A program made the translations under genes and the position numbers. A stretch of 64,000 nt of DNA from contig SJOL01006434.1 of assembly GCA_004794785.1 (NCBI GenBank), forward strand, positions 584,774-648,773, in the 5' to 3' direction. The stretch is from Opisthorchis felineus. Its lineage: Eukaryota > Platyhelminthes > Trematoda > Opisthorchiida > Opisthorchiidae. Positions within the stretch are counted from its first letter, which is position 1; the number at the start of each line of letters is the position of its first letter. Positions 35,361 through 47,060 of this stretch are shown piece after piece. Below the pieces are notes generated by a model. The model ran no database searches, was not told the DNA's origin, and saw nothing but the letters and a program-made list of their open reading frames with translations.

Positions 35361-36127
35361 GCTGATATGTACCACCACTACGAGATATGTCCGAAATGAT
35401 TACAGAAATATCCGGTGAATCACGGCTTTGTGATGTGCTGGAACACAGGATCATTCGGTGAGATGGCCTTCAATACAAAAATCTACTCAGATGACTATTC
35501 AGAAAGCTTGTTTCAATCCAAAGTAATTATCCGACATTACGTAGCTATCGTGGAGAAACGTGAGGCTTAGTTCTTCACTTAAAAACGCAACACAGTGGGT
35601 GTGAACCCAGAAGGCTGTCCTGAAACAGGCGAACAAATCAGAATACTGACCTAGTTTCCCACTGTACCACAATATCTAATTTCGTGATTCATATTTTAAA
35701 CTGATTGAAAACCATCGCGGTAAAATAGTAGGTCATGCATGTTCCCGTTATATTGTATAGCTAATATTTGGAAGAATTTCCGTTGGACCTAATCATGAGT
35801 AATCGGAACTCAATGTAGTTTTGCAGAGGGAGTGTGCAATAACCCTCTGCAGCTGAAATAAATCAGGAGTGAACTACTGCCATCTTGATTTCCAAGCCCT
35901 CCAGCTGACAATAAAAGATGGTCGTTGACCGAACACTCAATCAAAATATTTTGAGTGGTTGTTCTTCGTGTTGAAACATTAGTGCCAGTTACACCACTTA
36001 ATTCAACTGGCAGCTGGAGTCCAAAAAATTTTGAGCCGGAATTTTCTGAAGTTCGGTGAACACGAGTATCTAAAGGGCTACCATTTAGTGACTTCTATTC
36101 CGACAGTGTTTATGGCCGGCTGCATTA

Positions 36128-36340
36128 TGCGAGATAGCTCTGTGGTTAGGAAGCGTACTTACTGACCTGAAGGACCTTGCTTCGAACCCAACGTGATCAT
36201 CCCAAATGCTCTTATCTAGGCTTGGGCAACCTTACACTATTTCATCCCTCGTTCCCCTTTCGGTTGGCTTGGCAGTCACGCATCGAAAGGATGTTAAACC
36301 TGAATGATGAATTGATCCTATTGAAAAGAATGGCATAGTT
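36128..36340 (+). mobile_element. tRNA-derived SINE, plus strand
   Basis: An A box TAGCTCTGTGG (36135-36145) and a B box GCTTCGAACCC (36179-36189, one mismatch to the consensus) are spaced exactly 44 bases start to start, as in a tRNA, so the head is a tRNA relic with an internal pol III promoter. A non-tRNA body follows, ending near GTTAAACCTGAATGATGAAT and GATCCTATTGAAAAG (about 36293-36330). From memory this body resembles flatworm SINE sequences. It encodes nothing and would rely on another element's reverse transcriptase. The 3' limit is approximate. Confidence 0.75.
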
Positions 36341-39162
36341 GTGCATATAGATATATATACTTATCGTGTCGTGTTTTATCAAGGAGCGATTGGTCTCTGT
36401 TTAGAGGTAGTTATAGCACGAGTTCACTGTTTACTTGACTCGCCGAGTTCCATATTACAGTCCTCTGGAGCATTTTCTATGGAACAACGGTCATGTAGAC
36501 GGAGAAAGTGGCCTGTTTTCTAGGATACTTCTCATGCTATATTTTGTTAAAAATGACATTCTGGTGTGTCAGAATTCGATGAAACATGTTGGATACATTT
36601 CCAGCGACGGAGTAGAACAAAGCAAAATAGTGACATATTCTCCCATTTGGATTTTCTAACATTTGTCAAGAACTTGACAGTTTTCGGAGCAACTAAACGT
36701 ATCCGCAGAGACTGCAAAAACCAAACATATATTGGTGATAGTTCTTCTCCTGCAAACATGCTTACGGTTGGTAGTCAGTTGATAAAAATGCAGTCTTTTC
36801 CTGCGTCCTTATTAAGATGCAAAGTTAATTTTTTCCTCGATCGCTTTGTAAAACCATATATTAAGGTTTCTCCAAGTACGAGAAGCTACCGCTTAAAAAT
36901 CTTATTTATTATATATTTGCGTGTCATAAACATCGAAGTGTAGTAAACTAGTCCGAAGTCAGTCTTGGCCTTGCCCGTTGTCCATTTATTTACCAGAAGA
37001 CATCTTATTTCCCTTTAGGTTTGGTGCTATTCCCTGTCATAAATATAACATAGTGTATAATTACTTCTTCTCCAGTTGCACACATCAGTCTCGCAGCGGT
37101 TTCGCAATAACAACATGAGATATCCATGTGTTTCACCACGGGGTGGATTATCCAAGTTTTTGTGTGATGCGTTTCACTGGGTTCCTATCCAGTTCTACCT
37201 GTCAAAGCACAATATTGGGCAAATTCCTCTTTGGGCGCATGTATAACTGCAATTCAGGATAAAATAAAAAACTTAGAACAAGCAAGGCCGTTGACAGAGC
37301 GCCGCCTCCCGATAAAATGGACACGTACAACCTACGGGCAATCTGTACGCTCGTGAAGGATATATTTATACGGTGCGTCTTTCAAGCGCAAATTTTAACC
37401 GCCCATATTGAAGTCACATCGATAACAAGAAATTAAACTCATATTTAGTGAGGTTTCAGTTTCAAAGGGTTTTTAGAGTGCGTAAACCGGTTCCTGTAAC
37501 TAGTTGGTACGTACAGTGCTTCTTGCCACCGCAAATGGTTGCCAATAGACCGAAAATAATCATGTATCTATCAAGTATTGTACCTGACACACTAAAAGTT
37601 GATTGATGCAAGAAAGATCAATAAATATTTTCAGCAGTGGTGCCAGTCACCACCGTTCCCTCTGTGCTGTCCTCCAGTACATACGTATGGGCGGTTACCC
37701 GCTGGTGTAAAAATGGACGCATGCTGTAATTTCATGCGGGAATTTCAGACAACACGCTTCAGCACGCGTGTTTCCACTTCTTTGCAATAGTTCCGCTGTC
37801 ACCTCACCAAGTCAAGAGCTTGTGTGTGTGTGACTTACATTTGGCCAGATATACTAGCACAGATAAAACATATGCTCCAATCGGCCCTTCAACCCCAGAT
37901 TAGGGTAGTCATTTTGCAGTAATATGGCCGACTATTTCATTTGAATTCATATCGCAACAGTTACCATAATCGACCCGATATTGAGTTGACTGTGGAGACC
38001 TGCGTCACCGATTATGAAGTATACGGTTCATAGCCTTTTTGTCAGTTTTATCAAAAAAGTTTGGATGTGAAGTACATTGGCTAGCTCGTCTGATGTCATG
38101 ATTCAGTGGACATTCCTGTGTTAATCAAACATTTGCGATTTACAATCATAAAGTTCCCATATGTGTAGCTGCACGGGCATTTGGTAATTTAGAATACACA
38201 GAATAACAAGATATCTACTTCTGTCACGACATAAGTTCCAATTTTATTAAATTGTTTTTCATCAACAAAATTAATGCTAGCATTGGACACCCCGTTGGTT
38301 CGACTAACTCAGCATTTTACAAATTCAGTTGCCCGTGAATGTTAATTCATTGGGGGTAAACACACTCCGCATTCGCATGCGCCAGGTGCATCGCCCAGCC
38401 GTTGGAATGTGAGTATGCATTCTTTGTTCAGCGACATAACTAAGCGAATTTTTCAGCAACAAACCTTCACTACAGGCTCTTTTTTTGTCGAATACTTGAT
38501 ATCCCCGAACAATGAGTCATATACCCAGACGTAAGCAATGTGAGTAGCTCAATTCTAGCATTGCATGCGGGTTACATCATAGATGACGACAACGAAACCT
38601 AACTGCATGGATTACTGCCAAAAGTTAGGGCATGTAGATCAATAACTAAGCAAGGATTTACACAAAGTCCATCTAAGAACCTGCACGCATACAATTCAGG
38701 GGCCAGTAAAAGAGCTTTCTCCGTCAAGGGCGTTAGCAACAATTTTGCATAGACTCTACTGTTTCTGACGTTCAAATACTCCAGGGGTACGTCATGCTGC
38801 TTATTCTGCAAACTGTTGACCAACTGCTCCTTGTCGTTAGACTTTGGCCAGACAGACACGTTTCCTCTTCAGTGGAGAAGTCATTACAGAAATCTTCTGA
38901 TTATTTTAACTTCTACTTGGCTTCTAGAAGATCGCAGAATGCCATAACACAACAAATTGTTTTTTCTTTGAGGAGCACTTAACCAGCCTAATATCTTTTA
39001 ATGTCATAGAATTAGTACTATAGAATTTATTTCACAAAACTACTTGCTGATTAGCTTTTCCGCTGGATTTCTAAAATAACATGTAAGTTAACTGAGATTT
39101 CACATCCGTTAGCCCTTCTACAGTTTTATATCTGAGCTGTTATACGAACGTTTACTGGGAAA

Positions 39163-39232
39163 TGGATATATTTAATTATACCTGCTTGCACTAATCAGGC
39201 CTTGTGCGCAGGTATAATTAATTTATATATCT
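39163..39232. repeat. Imperfect long hairpin, AT-rich
   Basis: The core arms TTAATTATACCTG (39172-39184) and CAGGTATAATTAA (39209-39221) are perfect 13-base reverse complements. Pairing extends outward through GATATAT-type ends and inward through a CTTGCAC/GTGCG stretch with gaps. The apical loop is about 10-24 bases. It could be a folded small non-autonomous element or a decayed palindrome. No flanking target duplication was evident. Confidence 0.65.
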
Positions 39233-42200
39233 ACACTCCACGTTGGCTTATTTAAATCTTAACTCGAATGGATAGGATACCCAATATATTGGTCGAACCA
39301 TGCCGTTGAATTGACAAGAGTACACACAAACATCAGTTTTGTACCACAAACAAATACATTTATTAGGAGTATCTTAAAGGGATCATCCAACAAATAGGCC
39401 GCTATTGTTCTTCCATCTAATTCTAAGTCAAATTTTATAGAGTTGTTTTCCTGTGAGTAATTGTTTTTGGTGGGTCATCCATCTTTGTACAAACAATTTA
39501 ATCAGATAGTATCATCTCAGGGTTGGGACAGTTTTACTTCCTGTGTCAGTTTATTACAGTATTCCACACTTATACTTCTTCGGAGAAACCTGTAAACTAC
39601 TGTTGTATTTCGGTATATATCCAGGTTGTAAGATGCTCAATATAAAAGCAAAACTAATGGAAGTTTCTTCAATAAATGGGAATAAAAAGGCAGTAGCCTA
39701 GATAAAAAGAAAAAATGAATTTAATAGACCCATATAAGCTGACGCATTTGTGACCGATGCATATTGTAACTAATGCAGCGCTTGTAATATTACACCGTAG
39801 TGTCTTTTTTTGAAGATCCTTGTCACATTGTTCGCGTTTCCCGTCTTTCTATTCTGCTATTATCTGGTATTCTGCAGATTACTGCAAGTTATATAGTCTA
39901 CAAATGCGCTGGATACGTATTTCACATCTAATACCTCCATCTCCGGCTTTATTGCTTATTATTCTCGGCCTTAGTAACGTTCTTGGACCGGTTGATGTTC
40001 AGCACATACAAAATTTCGATTATGGCGGGAGACGTGTTTTTTTAGTAAGGCAAACTTTTAGCCCACGTTTACTAGAAACACATTCGCTTTAGAAATGATC
40101 TAGTGCGCTTAACCCGCCGACTTTGGAGATACAATGCCAGTGGCCTTCTGGACGTCAATCACGAATGTGTATTTGTCGGATTTCTTTGCATTTTCATTTA
40201 GTTTGAGCATCTCTTCCGAACTTTAGGGGCCTTTTCAGTTAGTTCGCAACAAATGAATATTTCCTCAGTAGTGCGTGTTTTTGACTGTTTATATATTTTG
40301 AACTCCAGATATCCACAGTTCGATTGCTATCTTTGCTCCGTGTTCAACTTGATCGGGCTGACCGCAAACACGTAGATTAACAGTCGGTCTTACGCAAGTA
40401 GACTAAAAGACATTGAAAATGGGGTGATGTTTGTTACTTAAGCTGATGACATAGCCATTTAACGAGAAACATGGCAAAATGTTGATATAACCAGCTTTTT
40501 TAAGTGGAATCAAGTTTGTACAAACTTTGTATTTGGTGGCGGTCAGTCCGGAAGCCGGTTTCTTTAACTACGCTTGTCACACTTGGTCGGTTACCTGGTA
40601 AAATCTTTTTCGGGGCGATTGAAGACTAGACACACTCAGCAGCTGAACGTTGTTGCAATAAATACGATAGATGCAGTAAGTACAGTAGATGTGCTTAGGT
40701 TCAAGTTGAGCCAACCAAGAAACTGCCCACTGAAGTTCGACGCACGTTAATGCGAGTTCCTCCGGTTCCCGTGGCAAACAAAAACTTTGTGCGCTAGTTG
40801 CTCAATAACATGTGCTCAATTCGATAAACCCCAGAAATCAGACGGAGTGACAAAAAAAATCTAAAGCTGCCTTCATTGAATGTGAAGCGGACTTAGGGCT
40901 GATGCCCATGGGCCCATCGCTCTTTTTTAACTGCCGTGGCTGTGTTGTTCAATATTCAAGAACTCTTCAAAGAATGGGGCTTGTCATCCAAGTGGAGCTG
41001 TTTTGCGTTCACCTTTGATTTCCGGCCTGCAATGAAAACAGCAGAACACGTCAAGTTTAACTCGGTAGCCAACGACAATTTTCTCGCCTAAAACAATTAT
41101 GATGGCACTGTAACAGCACGTAAAACGAACAAAGAGTGGTTTCTATGGTCGCCACCGGGTTAAACAATCACGAGTCCGTATGAGAACATACAGGCAAGTG
41201 TTCTCGGGTAAAATTGGACCTCGGTATTTAGGGTGGTTACTCAATACTGCTGACCGTCTCAATCTCAGTTTCTAAGTGTAGCTCAACTGGTTGCTGGCCT
41301 TCATCAGGTCAGCTTATGAACACAGTGTTCTCAGAACTAGATGCTTCGTTTCCCTTTTTGTTTAGAATGATCACTCTCGATCGAGTTAGCCCTAATAATG
41401 CAAAGCCTTTAACCCTTGTTATGCGACTTAGTCATTTGGGGCTGTTTTCACTCATTCAGCCTAAAATGAGCCTCGTCGTAAAACCACAGTGCGGTGCGTG
41501 ACAATGATAAGTAAACACAAAAACTGTGGAATCTCGCATTTGTATTCCAACAAAAATATGATGACAGGGATCGTGCCAAAGCAGAAATGTGCTTCTCAGT
41601 TGACTTTAGTCACGTTTGCTGAGCTGCTCATTGAATCATCTTCAACTGAAAGTTTCTGATGAATGTCACATGTTAATTCGTCTCTTGAAATCTACTGTCC
41701 TTAATGTGGATCCTTGCCACTCATAATAAATAATTGATCTAGTAAATTTACACCAACTTGCCAAAATTTGCTGCAACATATTTTATGATCCAATCAGTAA
41801 GTGACCTCGTTAAGCTTCGATTATATTTTAGCTAAATGAGTGTTCCGTTCCGTCTTACTCTACCTTTTGTACACTGAGTGTTTGCTATTTCCGTCATATT
41901 TCTTTACGTTAACCGACATTGAGGAAATGCACTAAACCTTTTTTTATTCATGTTTCAAAGCTAGTAAACTTTCAAAAAGATTGGAACTGAGGGTTATCAA
42001 GCAAACAGCAGAGTTAGTATTACTTCTGCAATCACAAGAATGCTAACAGTAGAGTATAATTTCGTGGAGTATAAGCTTTGTTCTGAGCTTGTTCGTGGAA
42101 TAATCTTAAAATGACCTGATAGAGATTTCATTTTCCTGTTATATTTTATTTTTAAAACATTTTTTGAATTTTGGAAACTTAGATTACCTTCAACCTGTCA

Positions 42201-44642
42201 GGGCCTGAGGTTGTGTCCATTCCACCGCCAATATAATCCTTAAAATCACAATATAGATCGGCCGTTCCTTCGCACTGCACTTTAGTGTGTAGTGAAACTA
42301 CAGCAAAAGAAAACTTGTGTTGACTATTCAGATTTTCAAACCATTCAGGTCTTCGAACTATGTACTTGTATCCCATTTAGAAGGCATTCTAGCTCACTGA
42401 CAGATCACTGAGCTACTGAACAGTACTGAGAGTTGGACATATCGTGAAGCCACTCTATGGCAGATTGGACGTATGAATCTTTGATGGTATTGTGGAACCA
42501 GACAAATGAGTGAGCTTGAACGTAATGGTATCACCGGGGCCTTTCAGTTTCAGGCGCTATAAAACTTTGAAGTCAATGTTCTCTGCATCGCGTCCTTCAA
42601 GGTCACCTTCCAATATTTTTTATTCTAGTCCTCTAAGCAAATGTCGTTTAACCTGCAAACATAGCGTGCTTTGTCCATTAAAAGAATGACACTCATTTGT
42701 CTCTAAAAGCCATGAGTCCTCAAGTTATCGTCGTCAATAACTGCTTGAGTCTGTGGTCTTGCACGCAGTACTGGTAAAAGTGACGGAATCACATCTTGCG
42801 TTCAGCCCTGCAGTGAGCATTAGATCACAGAACTTATTCCACTGGCACTCCAATCGGACCTCAAGGTCACTGTGGCTCGTTCTACTAGAAAGCAATGAAG
42901 ACCACGGACAAAGAGTCTCATAATGTATGGTCAAATTCAAATAAGAGATCTTTGTGACCATAGGGTTGCGTTAGCTTGATCTCCAGCCTTCGTCTGAAGA
43001 TTGAATCGGCAAGAAATTTTTATTCGGTCTTAGTTGAGGTGTAATCAGCCTTATTTAGGCAGTGCAATCTGAACTCTTCTTAACCAGTAGTATGTCCAAC
43101 ACAACTTATTTTGCCTCGAATGTTGAAAAGTACAAAGGTTACTGAGCTGTTTTCAAGGTTCAGTTTGTCCAATGAGATTTGTTTAGCGAAGCGTAGCCTA
43201 GTTGTTCTCTCACAACTGACAGCGAAGTGGACAATCGCACTAAGCAGACCGTTTTCACTCCTGGGGGCTTTTAACCCGTAGCCCACAACACACGTGACTT
43301 AGTTGTGAATCAGGTGGCTGTTCATCTGTTTATCGAGTATGGCACTCCGCTTGCCAACAATTTGTGACACCAACCCTGGAGAGACCATAAATCTGCGGTT
43401 GAGTGGGTGCTTCCTTTAAACTTGCTTGCGTATGTATAGCTTGCGAAAGAATAGTTGATATTTCGTTTGGAAGTACCTTATTGGCGAGCAGCTTTGTCTT
43501 AACTTTATTTGCCCGGTTACGATTAGTTCTCATTTGTTGTTCAAATGCTTAGGGTTCCATTGGCTCGTTGAACTTTATATTTCCTTCCTTCGATATATTG
43601 TCATCACACAGGGGTGCTGGATATCTTCACATAAATAAATGGTACATTTGCGCTGACAGAAAGGAAGTTTTGTTTTTACCACTCTTCGTTCTAAGTATTT
43701 CTGTCGGTAGCTTCCATGGTTTAATGAATGATTGTCATCTGTTGAGGCAAGACCTCTAAATCCAGATGCTATTCAGTTTACACTGTACTTGAGATGAGCC
43801 ACTTATTGTTTGCGAATGCTTTAAATGCGCATGTCTGCATTATCCCCACCGGGAAATTAGCCTATGCTTGTGGTTTGCAACACACATGAGCGTGCGTGTG
43901 GTGAGAAAGAAGAAGTAAACCATAAATAATTGAAAGTTTGGATATCAACTTTTGTATTCGGACAGACTAAACATGGCGTGGTGGATAAATCACAACCTTC
44001 ACAATCTAACAGGATCATCCTCAACAGATACCAGCGTGCACAAGTTACATCGTCAGTGCACTCTCTGAGTATTCTGCTAAAATTTAGGATTCTGGATAGG
44101 TCAACTCCCAGCACGATTACAGGCTAGCTTCTGGAGAAATTTCAGTTGAATTCTACCTTAACGTTGACAGAAAACTTCCTGATTTGGCTTGTCTGACCTG
44201 CTCTCAAGACAGGACATTGGTTCACGTGAATGTCCGCACTACGAAATCACCAGACTGATCCTAATGATGTAGTCTAGGAAGCACGGTGCTCCTCTTGTGT
44301 GATCATCTCTTAAGGGGCACTAAAATTGGTCGCCACATGAGTGACTACTAATCTTACTTATATTTTGTTTCCGTATAAGTGATTCATGTCTAGTACAGTG
44401 TCACGGAGCATAGTTGGTTTTACCTGATCCTAATTCTAGGGTCCTAGAACATTTGTTGTTGAATAGTAATGAGTTATGAGGACCGATAATGCAGATAACT
44501 AGAGCATGTGTATGCCAATTATCGTCATTTGCATACGAATTTGTTTTTCACGGGAGACAAATGAATTCCTTGTTTATTATAATCTCCAACCAAATATGCT
44601 TCACAAATGCCATCTTTTGTTCCGGTTGGTGCGACATTCGAG

Positions 44643-44667
44643 ATATCGTAGTGTACTTCTACGATAT
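44643..44667. repeat. Perfect 9-base hairpin with 7-base loop
   Basis: ATATCGTAG (44643-44651) and CTACGATAT (44659-44667) pair perfectly around TGTACTT. It lies in otherwise featureless DNA. Confidence 0.55.
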
Positions 44668-45371
44668 AGTCTATTCATTAGGTTGCTGAATACTTTTCGA
44701 CAGCCCACGTTCGGTTTTGCCCTTATTTGGGGCCCATCAGGCGCACTCCATTAGTTTCCGTCAGCCTTATGTTCTAGTTGAACCCAGATTGCAAGGAATT
44801 CGTCAACTACACTAATTTGCATATTTTCATGTCTTTCACCTGAATCCCGGCCATTGACTGGTAAAGAGTTTTCCGCAACCGTGTGAGCGTTTTCCTTCAT
44901 GACAATAGAAAATGTGTATGTATTCACTTTAATCCAGACAGATAAGCCCCTTTTCACTACTATTTAACGGTATCGCCAATGCTTTGGAACAGAAATGACA
45001 ATGCTATTCTATGCCGCGTATACAGAGAGACCACAAGAACATCCGGTCAACTTAACCAGTGTAAAAGCAATGAGCTGGATGTAAAATGCTAAGTCAGTCG
45101 AAACTGACCAAAAAGTCAGCTAAGTAGCAACAAATCTGCCGTCTGTACCTCAAACCAGGGTTGATGTAAAATCTGTTTTGAAAGAATTGTGCTTAATACT
45201 GTTTAGTTTCTTCCATGGTCTCCACGGGCTGTACCCATATGAATAGCGTTGATTATAAACAACGAAGCAATCCAGCTGTGTATGCACAAAACGACATTTC
45301 TGTCAAATTATTAGGCAGACAAAATAAAACAAGGGGTTATTGACATATGTGGCCTTGAATTTATCTTAATC

Positions 45372-45857
45372 TTAGTTGGCTTGCTGGACAAGGACGACAA
45401 GATAAAATGCCAGCGCCTTGCTTTTGGTTGACTGAACGTCCAAACCTATGTTAGGCCTGATTTTCCGGAGAATAAGCATATGCACGTGGGACTTGGACCA
45501 ATGTAAATGCATAATTGTAATGTACACAACATCATGCTGTTTGTTCATAACGCTGCGTTGCATAGAAAAAAAACGCCAAGTTATTTTTAGATTTGGAATG
45601 GAATATGTTTCGTGATTGATAAAGAGCCCGAAGCTTCTATACAGTTTGTAAAATTGTGGGAGTTGAAGCTGGGGCAGCGGCCTCTTAACGCGACAGGAAT
45701 TGGCGCCATCTTTCGGAATCGGTCGACACGGGACTTGGTCGCTGTGAAAGAGGCGTACTGCACCAAGACTTAAGCTTTTGATGTTGCAACCAAGACCATG
45801 AAAAGCTATGCCACGCATTTTCTGCTCAAATAACCTCCACAGGTATACTGTTAACAA
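45372..45857 (-). other. Unrecognised open frame (161 codons)
   Basis: This is one of the three longest frames of the window. The product is basic and mixed in character, with no motif, signal or membrane segment that I can name and no splice signals that fit. It is possibly part of an old interspersed repeat. No function is assigned. Confidence 0.18.
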
Positions 45858-46844
45858 TATTTGTCATCCACAAATGATCCAGGGGTGGTCAGGGTAAGGC
45901 GAAATTCAGTCCTTATGCGATTTTGTCCCTAAGTATTTGTATCGTGTGATAACATAACAGCCGTTCAATGCAGTTACTCATATTATGCAGAATCTTGCGT
46001 TGCCTGGGACTCTGATCCAATTCGTCGATACTCTGGCTCACTCGAACCAGCCACACGAACTGAGCTTTAGTCTCCTTCGATTTTCATGAATGCTGTCTAA
46101 ACATGCGATTTCAAGAGCCGAATCCCTCACTCCATAAGTTGCTTACAAAATGATTAACTCTGATCTTTTCCCTAATGGATTCTTCTAAATTTCTTAACCA
46201 CATGAAGGAAGTCATAGACACTGCACCGTACCATACCAGCATGAAATGCGCAAAGTGCAAAATTTTGAATCACCTCAATACTCACAATGGATGCATTGCT
46301 AATGGCCTGCCTAAGAGCGATATCTTTCGAAAGTGTCAACCTCCATGTTAGTGTGAAATGACCGCTGAAGTATAGTGTCCAGCATTATAACCAGACGCTC
46401 GTAAGTCTTGGCCACTTTTGCGCTGTTGTTTGCCAACCTAGTTACCTAATGAATTTCATACTGAACAGAACGATCAGTTACCTAGTTTTAGTAGCATCCC
46501 GATGGTTATTTTGCAGTTAAGGTTACGGAAAATGTCGGGATTCTGCCGCAATCATTTTTAACAAGCAAACGGCGAACCAGTGGGCGAGTCATGTGGCGTA
46601 GTCCTTCTGTGCATGTTTCCGTTTCGAAAATCAATGAAAATTTATTGTCTTACAGATCAGTAGAACCGATACGCAACATCGTACAAAGGGGTCGGTCGGC
46701 ATTAAAGTGTTACTATTATGAAAATGCACGCACTGAAAGCCGGATGGTAACGCCACTGGAAACGTTTTTGCATACCATAGTTGAACAGTACAGGATTACA
46801 GTGACTGTAGGTGTTCGCTTCTAGGTTAATTCGTTTGCTAAGCT

Positions 46845-47060
46845 TTTAAGTGTAACCATTGCAAAAAAACCGTTCAGCTGTAGCACCCTTTCGGTGCCTA
46901 GCTGCCATGCCACCCGAAGGAACCACGAGGGCTGGGATACTGCCAGGTCGCCCAGGCCTAGACAGGGGAAGTCGAGAGGCAGAGGTCGGATTCGAACCAC
47001 GGACCTTCCGTTCAGTAGATTCGCTCTCTAACCGCTTGAGCCATCTCGCTTGAGCCACCT
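46845..47060 (-). mobile_element. tRNA-derived SINE, minus strand, with duplicated A-box head
   Basis: Read on the minus strand, the head has an A box TGGCTCAAGCGG (from 47043 down) and an exact B box GGTTCGAATCC (46998 down to 46988), 45 bases apart as in a tRNA. An 11-base piece of the A box is duplicated 14 bases upstream (47057 down to 47047). The body continues GC-rich to a run of seven Ts on the minus strand (46869-46863), which could act as a pol III terminator. A 70-codon frame spans the element. From memory, similar conceptual proteins recur throughout flatworm gene sets, but the frame is a by-product of the SINE and not a gene. Confidence 0.85.

Larger units (their letters stand above)
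20264..36127. other. Gene-poor stretch after the GPCR
   Basis: I can name no gene here. It contains a PLE tail relic at 20532-20563, a perfect 12-base inverted repeat at 27581-27620, a 9-base hairpin at 30647-30667, an exon-like segment at 30675-30850, a 10-base perfect tandem duplication at 35341-35360, and several unrecognised open frames. The longest frame is 22835-23356. The frames at 23462-23779 overlap on both strands. The frames at 31311-31590 are open on both strands, with a hydrophobic stretch on the plus strand and a GTGAGA donor-like site near its end, but no usable acceptor. Confidence 0.5.
36341..46844. other. Gene-poor stretch between two SINEs
   Basis: I see no supported gene. 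The stretch holds an imperfect long hairpin at 39163-39232, a perfect 9-base hairpin at 44643-44667 and an unrecognised 161-codon minus-strand frame at 45372-45857. Other frames are below 91 codons, except for one of 125 codons at 36566-36943, which is overlapped by frames in other phases and shows no motif. Confidence 0.5.

Noticed and set aside
46846..47058. 70-codon frame that resembles conceptual proteins widespread in flatworm gene sets
   Set aside because: It is the translation of a tRNA-derived SINE with A and B boxes and not a gene.
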